Assembly: GCA_024305745.1 (NCBI GenBank)
Contig: JAHRBS010000009.1
Coordinates: 558,001 to 622,000, forward strand
DNA from: Polyporus tsugae
Taxonomy: Eukaryota; Basidiomycota; Agaricomycetes; Polyporales; Polyporaceae
Direction: 5' to 3'
Length of the DNA: 64,000 bases
Positions within the stretch are counted from its first letter, which is position 1. Every line of letters begins with the position of its first letter. Shown one piece after another: positions 32,590 to 43,060 of the stretch. The notes under the pieces are model-generated. The model saw nothing but the letters and a program-made list of their open reading frames with translations. It was not told the DNA's origin and ran no database searches. Position numbers and translations under genes: made by a program.

Positions 32590-34760
32590 ATGGCGTCGCA
32601 CTCCATCTTCGAACTCCCTGCAGAACTCGTCGAGAGCATCCTCATCTCCACGGCGGCTGGCGGCTTTCCTCAGGCGATCGCCGCGTTCGCACAGACATGC
32701 AAGACCCATCACGCTCTGGTCTACAACACCGCAGACAACCACCTTTGGCGCGAGATCTTTCTGACGACGTTCGATGACCCCCGCGCATCGGGCGGAGGGC
32801 CAGGCTGGGGCCAGTGCATATCTTCGCATGCGCAGACGGAGGAGGCGTTCGACTGGGGCAGGCAGTTCAGGCAGCGCGTCTGGGCGGCGGGCTACATCCG
32901 ATGGCAGACTGACCCGGTGGCCAAAGACTCAGTGGACCCGGTCACGGACCTGGAGCAGAGCCTGCGGAATACATGTGCGTTCAACACGATATTGTCTGTG
33001 ATGCGTTCTGCGCTGCCTTGTCCCCCAACGCTCGTCTTCTCTTTCCTCGACTGCGCCGACGCGCACGAGACGAATCTCACCACCACCACGAGCTCGAGCT
33101 ACCCCACCTTCCCCCCGCTCCCGCAGGCGATTGGTGGTCCGAACCCGACGGACACGCGAGGCCGGGTATTTGGGCACTCGCTCCGCGCGAGCAACACCAC
33201 CTGGCTCGAGTCCGTTCTGGAGAAAGGGCTCCCGCCAGAGGTCACCGCGGCGTTCTCCGGGAACAAGTGGGACGGCGGCCTCGTTGGCCAGTTCCTCTGC
33301 GAGCCCGAGCTCTGCGAAATGCAAGCCGCAGCGCATATCATCGCCTGCACCGGCTTCATCCCCCAGCCAGACCCTTCTTCGACATCACCTGCCCCCGGCG
33401 AACGCGTCCCGTCCGCGGCCGCTGCCTCGTACATGACCGTGGAGAACCAGACGAAGCGGGCACGCCGGCTCGCGCGTATGCGCGTCTACAATATGCGCTA
33501 TCTCGCGCCCAACCGCCACTGGGGGCCGTTCTTGCCGTGCTCGGAGGTGGGTCACAGGGCGACGGACGCGGTCGCAGACGACGACGAGCTTCTGCAGCCG
33601 ATCCTTGCGCTTTTTCGCGTCACGCCCGATTCTGAGGACATAGATACCCATGTCGACGAAGAGGATGGGGAAGAAGTAGAGGAAGAGGAAGTGGAAGGCG
33701 AGGACGCGGTAGCTCGCGCGGAACCTACCTCGCGGGACGGCGTGCCTGAGGGAGCTCCCTCGTCGGCGCAGCTCTACACGGACTGGGCGTATCTCGCAGC
33801 GGTGCGTATCGTGGCGGAAGCGAACCTGCGCGAGTCTTTCCAGGCGCAGGACCTCCGTGGACTGTTTTCGCTCGATGGCCTGCGGCGGGGGAGCGCGCCC
33901 TACGACTGGACGGCGTACAGGCCGCCGTCTCCGGTGGAGAGCAAGGATGAGAAGGGGAAAGGGAAGGCGAGGGACGACGGCGAGGTCGAGGGCTGGGACT
34001 GGGCTGGGGTGAATGGCGTGTGGAAGTGCGTGTCTCCTTCTCGCGGTTCATTTCATGTGGTGCCGGCTGACGAGGGAGTGACTGCTCTCAGGCGTTGCAT
34101 ATGTTGGCTGGACTACCGCGACTTGATTCGTGAGTGCTCCCCTCCATGCCTCTTCCGAACGCCTTGCTAACCGAGCGCTATCCACAGTGCACAACGTAAG
34201 CTCATCCCTTGTGAATGTAGGCTGAAGGAGCACCCGACTCACCCAGGTCGAGTTGCAGCTTTCAGGCGAGTTCGAAGACCCACATCTACAGGAAGCCGTG
34301 CGGATCGTCTCGATGCGCCTCCGTATCAAGTCCTACTCCAAGTCGGAGGTGCCGGGGTACGCTCACCTCCCGACGATCCACTTTGTCGGCGAGACGACTG
34401 GCGCGACGATCCATGGGCAGCCTCGCTCGTTGCGTGGGACGGTGTCCGTCATCGCGGACGGCAGCGTTCGCTGGGTGCTGGTCAGTCCGGCCGCACTTCT
34501 TTTCCCTCGTCGTCGCTGACCCTGGTTGATGTCCTCAGTGTTCAACGGTAGAGGGGGGTGATATGGACGAGTGGCTGTCAGAGGGCGTCCAGGTCGGCGG
34601 GGTCGCGTCCGCGATGGGCGTCCTCGGTCTGTGGACCGGGGCGCAGCATGAACGCATGGATCCCCTTGGTGCGTATCATTCACTATTCACATCATTGTTA
34701 ATCTAAGCCTCGTACCGACGTCCATGTGTAGGACCGTGTTGGTCTTGGAAGGTCGGCTGA
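32590..34760 (+). CDS. F-box protein
   Basis: Exons 32590-34025, 34092-34129, 34188-34195 (an 8-nt microexon), 34247-34480, 34539-34668 and 34732-34760 join in frame to about 624 residues. The N-terminus (SIFELPAELVESILISTA) is a clear F-box, the Skp1-binding part of SCF ubiquitin ligases. An acidic run of Glu/Asp follows near residue 360, and the C-terminal half has the WVL..EGVQVGGVASAMGVLGLWTG pattern ending GPCWSWKVG, seen in agaricomycete F-box proteins. The joins at the small exons are supported by frame and by this C-terminal pattern. It lies between two oppositely oriented groups of composite genes and reads toward G3. Substrate unknown. Confidence 0.8.
34188..34195 (+). other. Candidate 8-nt microexon of the F-box gene
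   Basis: TGCACAAC sits between CCACAG and GTAAGC. It completes a Leu codon and adds His-Asn. Skipping it would break the frame. Confidence 0.55.
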
Positions 34761-35398
34761 ACACGCCGGTTTTGTTCTCCCGATGGATGCGATTGACATA
34801 AACTCGCCCGAGTCGCCCTTGCTTTTTGCTGTGCGTTGTCTTTGCTGTCGGTTCCGAGACTTTCAGTTCTCGTCGGTCGGTTGTTTGCTCTGCGGTTGCT
34901 GTTGTCGGATATCAAAGCTGCACTTGTTCGCGCTATACGATTACAAGGAGCTAATATTCTAATGTGTATACCCAATCATCATTGCCAGCGTCAACTCGTT
35001 GCGGACGGTGCTACCAGACATAATAGCAACCTGAACAAGGCATGCCGGGCTTGTTTACGTACGGTATATAATGCGAACTGTCTGCATGCCGGTCCTACTC
35101 AGCTGCGAGCGTCACTATTGCAATAAGCTATCGGAAGCCGTGGCTTCCCCTAGGGAGGCATATCGATCCCAGATATGATACATCCAGACCATGGTACGCT
35201 ATCTTACACTATTTCCTACCATGCCCGACCGAGGGTTTTCCTGATCCCGATTGGCGTCCAGCGCTCCTAGACAGACAGGCATCGTCAGAACTCGATGCAG
35301 AACAGATCTAGCGATGGCCGGCGCATGGACAGAGATGAACAGAGGACTCACATTCATCCATAGCCCCGACCACCCATGACTGGAAGTCGTCCTGTTTA
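34761..35398. other. Intergenic between the F-box gene and G3
   Basis: Convergent 3' ends meet here. No supported gene or RNA seen. Confidence 0.5.
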
Positions 35399-38291
35399 TC
35401 AATACGCCTCATCGTCATCATCCTCACTTCCATCCTCCGCGACCCTGCACGGCGTCGTCACCCACAAGTCGTTCCGCCACGAAGCTGGACGCAGCGCCTC
35501 TGCAAGGATGCTCTCTCGCGCCCCACCTAGTAGCCCAGGTAGGGGCATGCGCTCCACAGCAGCGTTGAACTCCTCGCGGAGCCGTGCAAGCCGTGCGGAG
35601 TCATTCCACCAGCCCTTGGCGGGGAGGTACGTCGCGTCGTGCGTGTATCGGCAGATCCCGCCTTTCGTCGGCACACATTCGCCTACGAGCCAGTACAGAC
35701 ATACGTTCCTTCCCCTACTCACGCGAAGAAGCAGAGTCAGTCAGTGGTCGCTAAAGACTTGCATAGGGAGATCGTGGCACGTATGTACAGCTCGTCACGG
35801 ACGCTGCGCGCGTCGGGCGCATGCCTGAATTGGCAGCGCTTCCCCCGATTGCAACCGTTGCCGTTGTAAAATTTGCACGGGGTCCCGTTTCCATCGTGCA
35901 CGAAGTCCTCCGTGTCCGACTCATCCTCGAGCTCGAGCGGTTCGTCGCTAGCACCTGGTTCAAGCTCGTCCCCAGGCCAGTCCATGGTTAGGCGGGTTTG
36001 CTGGTAGGACCGGACAGCCTGCAACTCCATGCGCGCATTTGTATTTGCGCCGTCCATCGACACAACCTTGTTGAAGTCTGCGGCAAGCACGATTAATCGC
36101 GTACAGGAATTCCTCCCATGGAGCTGGCTTACCGGCCTCTGCGGCGGTGAACCGACCCAATTCCTTTCGCGCGAGCCCCCTGCGGTAGCGCACCCTGGTG
36201 TTGTCGGGATCATACAGGAGTGCTCGTCCCGCCGCGCTCTCCGCAGCTGCCCACCTGGGATTGACACAATCGATTTCAGATGCACTGGTTACAGCCACTA
36301 GATAACAAGCACTTACTGTTTCAGCTTGATGAATGTCAGGGCGAGGTTCGACAGGCATATAGGATGGGGGCCACCCAACAAAGCGGCTGCGCGGTACTTT
36401 TCCGCCGCCTCAACCCACATCTGCTTCTTGATCAAATCCACGCCCTATTGGGGGGTTGCGTGTGGGTTAACAAGAATATACACAGCAGAAGATCGACATC
36501 TTATCCCACTGTGATACCTACCTCTTTCGCCAACACCTCTATCTTCTGATCCTTTTCAGCCCTTACGTGTGCCCTCGCCTCCGCGCGCGCTCCGAACCAA
36601 CGTTGCAACGCCCGATCTCAAGGTGTAATCTTGAGGTGTAGCAGTGCGCAGCACTGTATCGGAGGCGTAGGGCAGGGGTATCTCCGGCTCTTCCGTTATC
36701 TTCTCCTCGAGCACCACTCCCCCACGAATCCTGGTCTCGCTCACAAACCTCCGGCATCCCATATCCCCCGGCTTGATCGCGACCCCGCACATCTCGAGCG
36801 TCAGCCGCGCAGAGCCCTGTTCCCCATTCACGTCCCCGACATATCCGAGGAAGCCCTTACCGACGCGCGCGAACGCGGCTGGGGTCATCTGCGCCTCGAC
36901 GCCGGTAATCGACGATGGCGCGAAGACATGCGACTCGATGCGCGAGTCGGGAGGTAGACCGCCGCCTCGCGTGCGACGTCCTTCAGGTGCACGGCCTTCA
37001 TGCTGTACGACGGCTGGAGCGCACGCGCCGACAGTGGCGCGGGGACGCCTGCGGGATTGAGCGCAAACGTCGTGCGGTGGTACGCGCCTGCATCCCAGGG
37101 CAGACCCCAGCGGCCGAAGAAGGTGTGCGCGTCCCCGCCCGGAGTTCGCTGCTGAATTCCATCCCGAGGATCACGGTCGCGCCTTCATGTGCAAACAGGA
37201 TGAGCTTGTAGAGGAGGGCGGTGTGGGTGGGCTCGCAGACGGCCGCATCCGCGATGAGAACGACGTCGCCGGGGCGGGGTGGGGCGGAGACAGTGGTCGC
37301 TGCTGTGTCCGCATCGCGGATTACGACGATGGATGCGTCGCGGGTGAGCCCGCAGAAGATCTGGGAATATTCTTCTTGAAGCTTGCGCTCGCTTTGCAGG
37401 GAAAGGATGAAGACCCGGCGGAGAGTCTTAGTGTGAATAGTCAGCAGACCCAGAGAAAGCGGCGAGGTGAGGTTGGCTGCAGTTGCTGCATGAGCGTTCG
37501 GATTCGGATGGGGACTTGAGGACATGCTTCCAGCCGACCCCTGAGCATTACCACTTGAGCGGACTCCATTGGAGGCGCATATATGAACGTCGAGAACTCA
37601 CCGGTGCTGAGATACCCGTACCAGGAGAGGCGGGTGCACGAGATCCGGGGTATAGGCACATGGCTAGCACGAGGTTCGTTGTGCCAAGCTCCCCGTTGAC
37701 GTCGCCAACGAAGCCAAAGCGACCTGCACCAATGATTGTGAACGTTGCAGGAGCTGTGAACTTGGCACCCGAGGCCCGCTTCGTCTTCAAGGCATCAATG
37801 TACCGCCCGTCGAGGTAGAGGGCATCCTCGCACTTGACATTGTCGAGGAGGATCGTCTTCATAGAATATGTCTGGACGAGCTGCGGGACATGCATTCCTC
37901 TGGTACTAGAGGGGTTTGCGGTAAAGTCCGCACGGTAGTACTCTCCAAAGCGCCACGGCAAGTTCCATACGGTCTCGAAGTGCGCGGAGATGTCAAGAGG
38001 CCCAACGAAGCTACTGAGACATCCTGCGTAAAGCACGGTGCCGCCAGCCTTGACGTAGTCGACGAGCTGGAAAACGATGTCCCTATATGCGTGCTTGGTG
38101 ACAAAGCCGTCCGCAGCGATGACGGCTTGAGGGCGAGCTGTGCTGCTGAGGGCCCGTCGCGCCTGATCTGGAGTGCTTACTTCACGAACGTGGACCTTCT
38201 GGATCAGAGTGTCCCGGAGGTGAGTGTAGACGGAACGGAAAAGGTCGTCTTGCTCCAGGGAAAGTATGACAATCAACGGCTTTGGCGTTGC
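35399..38291 (-). pseudogene. G3: decayed member of the composite-gene family
   Basis: All the family parts are present in order on the minus strand, but broken. Domain 1 (38291 to about 37600; TPKPLIVILSLEQDD, RFGFVGDVNGELGTT) has no ATG where relatives start. Domain 2 (about 37525-36560) crosses three frames: a shift after FSSELRAG near 37135, and a second near 36945-36955 that fits loss of 7 nt relative to G5 (TACCTCCC then GACTCG). A third shift lies near 36565, before the linker. The TPR exons 36317-36444 and 36133-36254 (128 and 122 nt), the exon 35789-36077 with finger 1 (C-X7-C-X5-C-X3-H), and the exon 35399-35714 with finger 2 remain open. The acidic tail is shortened, ending DDDDEAY at a TGA. 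Not expected to make a full protein. Confidence 0.75.
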
Positions 38292-38396
38292 TAAAGAATG
38301 CTCGTGAGTTGTACATGGGACGTGACATTGGTCTACTCATGATCCCATTGCCGCGGCGATGTTCGTCGAGCTACACCCGCTACACTGTGAGGGCCT

Positions 38397-38520
38397 CACC
38401 GGGTGATTTTCACCCGGCTATTCAACCGTTTCTCGAGTGATAACAAACCCCTCACCGGATGACTTTCAACCGGCGCTGATTGGAGTAACCCGATGTGCGG
38501 GTTGCTGGCACCGGGTGAAT
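38397..38520. repeat. CCGGGTGA-rich repeat cluster, left
   Basis: Contains TCACCGGGTGA, TCACCGGATGA, and CGGGTTGCTGGCACCGGGTG near 38496-38516. Confidence 0.45.
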
Positions 38521-39294
38521 GGAACTCGAAATTTGGCCGCCTTCATCCAGTGCACACCGGGGTATGACCGGTTGAAAGTAACTGTAACTCGACCGTGCAG
38601 GGTTACCAACCTGGTGAATTTAACTCGGTCTTCTTGTTAGTTTCACTGGTTGGTCTGGCAGTTTCAGCCTTTCAGAATCCCCGCACTGGCCATCCAGTAG
38701 GCATAATAAATGCTACGGTAAAAATTGTATTATATCCATGCGTATTACATCACAATTTTATTGTACTCGAAGACTACCTTATTCGACTACTACATTGAGA
38801 AGCACGCCAGCAATGGCCCTCACAGCGGCTGGCCCGGGCAAATGATTGTGATGACACATACCTCGGGTCCACAGCGTATCCACTGCCATTCCCCATGCTC
38901 GTTTTGGCCTCCACGTTACATCGGATGGATCATGGAATACCTGAAAAAGTGTGAGCATCGCGCGCCATCACCGCTGGACTTACCGAGACCCGGTGGTCAG
39001 CCAAACGCTACACAGCGGTACCGGTACTGACCTTGTATCCACACACACACTTACAGGACCTACCTCGCTAATGGCAGAACCTGATAAATGGACGCACCTG
39101 GCGCCCCGCGCAGAGGAGATGGAAGTAGTGGGTAGCCAAGGTGCACAGGCGTCGACGTGGCACTGGCAGCAGTCGTGCACCAACTAAGTTGTGGGAATAG
39201 ATGAGTAAGGTGAGCTCCGGCCGGGCTCATGGGCGCTAATTCTGGCTCGCGTTCAGAAATTTCTAAGTCTCGCCGTCGGGTTACAATCAACAGT

Positions 39295-39410
39295 AAACCG
39301 GATGATATGGAGACCGGGTTGCTGGCGGGTGAAACTCACCCAGATGGCAACTAACTCGGTCATCACCCGGTGCCCGGATGAACCGGACTTTTCATCCGGT
39401 GCCCGAGTGA
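39295..39410. repeat. CCGGGTGA-rich repeat cluster, right
   Basis: Contains AACCGGATGA, ACCGGGTTGCTGGCGGGTGA, TCACCCGGTGCCCGGATGA and TCATCCGGTGCCCGAGTGA. Confidence 0.45.
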
Positions 39411-40130
39411 TTTTGACACGGAGGTGCCTTCACAGTGCTACCGATGACTCTTCTTGTGGAGCCCTCCGATCCCTTCAGTGGGTCGCGTTTACCGTTGTCT
39501 TCAAGCAGTCGATGTTTCTTCTGGCCTGCATGCAAATTTTTGTGAATATGGTATACGTAGTGGTAGTGCTTGTGGGAGAGAGAGAGAGAGATATGAAGAA
39601 CAATTAGGGGTTAAGCGAGTTGACGCCAGTTCGGCGCCAAAGTGAATGCAAGTTGGGATAACTACATACGCTTGTTTTATGTTCCGACTAGCTAGTGCAC
39701 ATTTACGCAAACCACAAGCCCGCACTTGAACAACGGATCCGTGCAAGTGCGTGAACAATGGAGACTCCTCCCAATTGGCAGCCCCAAGGTCCAATTGACC
39801 CATATGTAATGCTGGAGAAACCGTCTCACGGGTTTGCAGCATCCCCATTGGCATGGCTTTATCATCATGCACCCGGGACATGAACAAAAAGCTCTCGATA
39901 CTTAATGGGGATTGGAACTTCTGGGTGCCAATTGTGAGGGGTGTCCGTCAGCCCCTCCTCACTGGCAGCATGCAGGAGTTTCGGTCTGCAGCCAGTTTGT
40001 CCGAGTCGTTGTCCGAGTCTTTCTGTTCTGCTCAATAATCGGTCGCTGCATCACCGCAAGGGCTTAGTAGTCAGTGGTGGGATGAGTACAGCCATGCGGC
40101 TATGCAAGGGAAGTCAATTATCATGCAGGA

Positions 40131-42447
40131 TTACATCCCGAGCCGTCGTTCAACCTCGCTCATCAACATGAGCTCCCTCTCTTCCTCGGAAATCCCCATC
40201 TCGTCGGCGACGAAGTCGACCACCCTCGCGTACGTCTCCATATCCACCGCGCCTAGGTACTCATCTATCGGCAGGCCCGTCGCGGCTCCATCACCGTCAT
40301 CCTCGTCGGAATCGTCCTCCCCCTCTGAGTCCTCCAAGTCCTCGTCGCGCAGCGCGTCCAAGGCCGCACCCATCGCCTCGTTGTCAAAGTTCGCCCACAC
40401 CCACGCGTCCTGCATGTACGGCGCCGGTATGAGCGCCTCCGCGAGGATGCTCTCCTTCACGCGCCCGTTGCCGAGGTCAAGGGGGGACGCCTTGGCGGCG
40501 TCGTCGAACTCCTTACGCAGGCGGTCGAGCCGCGCGGTATCGGTCCACTAGCCGTTGGCCGGGAGGTAGTCGCCGTGGTGGACGTACACGCAGGTGCCCG
40601 TGTCGTGCTTGCCGCACGCGCCGACGAGCCAGTATACGCAGACGTTGCGCCCGCTGCGCCAAGGAGCCAGTGCAAGTGAGCCATAGAGCATGCCAGTGGA
40701 AAAGGGCGAATGGCAAGGGAGAACGAAAAGAGAAGACTCACAGCTCGTCGCGGACGCTCTTCCAGTCCGGGGCGTGGCGGTACATGCACACCGTGGGGCC
40801 GTACCTGCAGCCGCGCTGGGCGCGGTTGTGGAACCTGCACGCGATGCCGTTGCCCTCGTGCGCGTAGTCGTCTGTGTCCGACGGGTAGTCAAGGTCGAGT
40901 GCGCGATCGTCGTCTTCTGTTCGTCTGGTGCGAGTGGGCCGCCGTCCGCCAGGTCCGGGGCCAGGGCGAGGGCGGGCGCCGCTCTCGCCGGCAGCTTGCA
41001 GGCGTTGCAGGATTTGCTGTTCGGCTAAGGCGGGGCTGTTGTCCCTCTCTACCTCGAGGAGACGCGATATGTCTGTTGGCAGAACAAATCAACCATTGGC
41101 GTCGACTCGAGACATAGCAATGGATTGCCGACCGTTCATTGCACCGTCGATGTGCCCTAACTCTTTACGTGCCAGCGCCCTGCGGTAGAGGGCTTTGACA
41201 TGCTTCGGATCGTGCATGAGTGCCCTTGAGGCGGCGCTGTCTGCGTACTTCCACCTATACGCGCAATATATCAGGACCCAGCTACAGAGACGCCACTGGC
41301 ACGCTCCTGATCTTACAAGTTGAGCTTCAACAACGCCGCGGCGAGGTTGGACAGGTAGGTCGGCTCAGGTGCTGCCATCACCGCGGATGCGCGGTACATC
41401 TGCGCTGCCTGCCGCCATGCCCCCCGGCGAAAGAGCTCGTTCGCCTATGGTAACGTGGTGGCACGCAACGCGGGTCAGCCTTCAATTGACGCAAAGTCCA
41501 AGGGAGCAAAGATGGCTTATACCTCATCTTTGTTTTCCTCTGCAAACTTCCGCTTTCGAGCTCGGACTGTGGCCCTCTGCAGGCAGCGGAGGGTGACATC
41601 AAACTCGCGGGGCCTTCGTGCTCCCTCGACGGGCCCCTTGTTCTCTACAGGATCCTGCACCATATTCAGCTTCCAAACGACTCGGACTGTTTAACTCAGC
41701 ACTCACCGATGAAGCCGGCACTCCAGTGCCTAGAGGGCGATGGGCGCGCGAACCGGGGTAGAGGCACATCGCAGCGATGAGCCTCACAGTCCGAGGGTCG
41801 TATTCCACATCCCCAACGTATCCTAAACGACCGCGCCCGACCGCCATAAACGCAAAGGGCGTCTTGTACGTCTCGCCCTGCGGGGGTTTCCACTCCTTCT
41901 TACCCTTGCGCTTCCCCCCAGCGAGCTGATTGGCCACGCGAGAGTCCAGGTAGAGCGCATCCTCGAGCGCGACCGCCCGTATCCAGTTCGCCCGCGTCGC
42001 GTACTTCTTCGCGAGGCCGGCGTGGTCGACGCGGACGGCGTGACCGTTCGTGAACGCGTTGAGCGAGGTCTCGGCGGAGCCCTCCTCGTGGGCGCGCCAG
42101 GGCACCTTCCAGTCGTCCATGAACATGAGGCCGAGCTTCGCGGGGCCGACACGCTGGGCGAAGCCCCCGTCGAAGATGACGGTGCCGCCGTCCCGGGCGT
42201 AGTGCACGAGCCTCGGGAGGAGGCCCCGGTGGTCGGGCTTGAGCACGGCGGCGTCGGAGACGACGATCGCGTACGGGCGCACGGTGCTGTTGAGGTACCG
42301 GTGGGCTTCCGCGGACGTCTTGGCCTCGCGGACGACGGTGCGGTTGGCGTGTGTGGAGCGGAGATGGTGCGTCAATGGATGGGTTCCGTCCCAGGCGTTG
42401 TCGAGGCCCAGGATGACGATGAGGGCTTTCAAGTTTGGGTTGGACAT
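40131..42447 (-). pseudogene. G4: single Rossmann-like/TPR/CCCH protein with internal TAG
   Basis: Minus-strand exons 42447-41707, 41654-41523, 41444-41317, 41254-41133, 41072-40742 and 40653-40131 join in one frame of 659 codons. Only one Rossmann-like domain is present (LKALIVILGLDNAW, RPYAIVVSDAAV, GRLGYVGDV). The second is absent, and a short 44-codon linker exon (EFDVTLRCLQRATVRARKRK) connects straight to the TPR (ANELFRRGAWRQAAQMYRAS, KYADSAASRALMHDPK). Finger 1 is C-X7-C-X6-C-X3-H and finger 2 is C-X7-C-X7-C-X3-H. A TAG at 40548-40550 stands where relatives have Trp, just after finger 2, so the product would be about 519 residues without the acidic tail. The exon plan is otherwise clean, so a truncated protein is possible. 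Called pseudogene because of the stop. Confidence 0.65.
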
Positions 42448-43060
42448 GTTCGTTCGCTAAGATGATCTACGCTCTCTCAAGCCTTTGTCCTAAGTTGTTA
42501 AGCCCAACAACTTGCTCACCTTTAAGTGCGAGTCTGTACTCGTCTAATCAGTTGTACAACGTTTGACCACGACGGCTCGACAGGTCCCTGATGGTTGGTT
42601 TGGTTTGGTGCCACTTGATTCGGAGATGGGAAGTCGATTGCGGCGGACGCTGGCGGGAAGCTGATAAGAGAGTGAGGAACGGCATGGGGAACATAATGAG
42701 AGGCATACCAAAGACAATCGGTTGAAAATTACAGGAAGGTCTGGAGTGAATATTGAATACTGGCGAGTGGTAATGGCGCGTTGAGTAACGTCGCAACCAA
42801 CGTGCGCTTCAAGTTTTTAGCCGTCTCCCTACCGAGCGCTCGTGGCATATGGCACGCGTACTGCAGACACGTGATCGCGTCTTGCGCAGTCGCCGCGCGA
42901 CAAAGACCGTTTGAGAAGACGTTGCCCACAGAGTCCTGACCATACCACGGATACCCATTATAAGAATATTCTACGTTGTGCACCACTTGCAAACATTATC
43001 CATCGCTTCGTCATGCACATTGCGAGCCACCCATCGAAACCTCCGCCCTATGGGAAGTAC
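42448..43060. other. Intergenic between G4 and G5
   Basis: Upstream region of G4; no coding sequence supported. Confidence 0.5.

Larger units (their letters stand above)
38292..40130. other. Intergenic region with CCGGGTGA-type dispersed repeats
   Basis: No gene supported. The flanks 38397-38520 and 39295-39410 are rich in variants of ACCGGRTGA and its complement. Both contain CGGGTTGCTGGC followed by GGGTGAA in direct orientation. A GA-repeat lies near 39576-39590. The region could hold remnants of a non-autonomous element; no terminal inverted repeats or target duplication could be defined. Confidence 0.4.

Noticed and set aside
38397..39410. CRISPR-like array
   Set aside because: Repeat spacing and sequence are irregular, and the genome is fungal.
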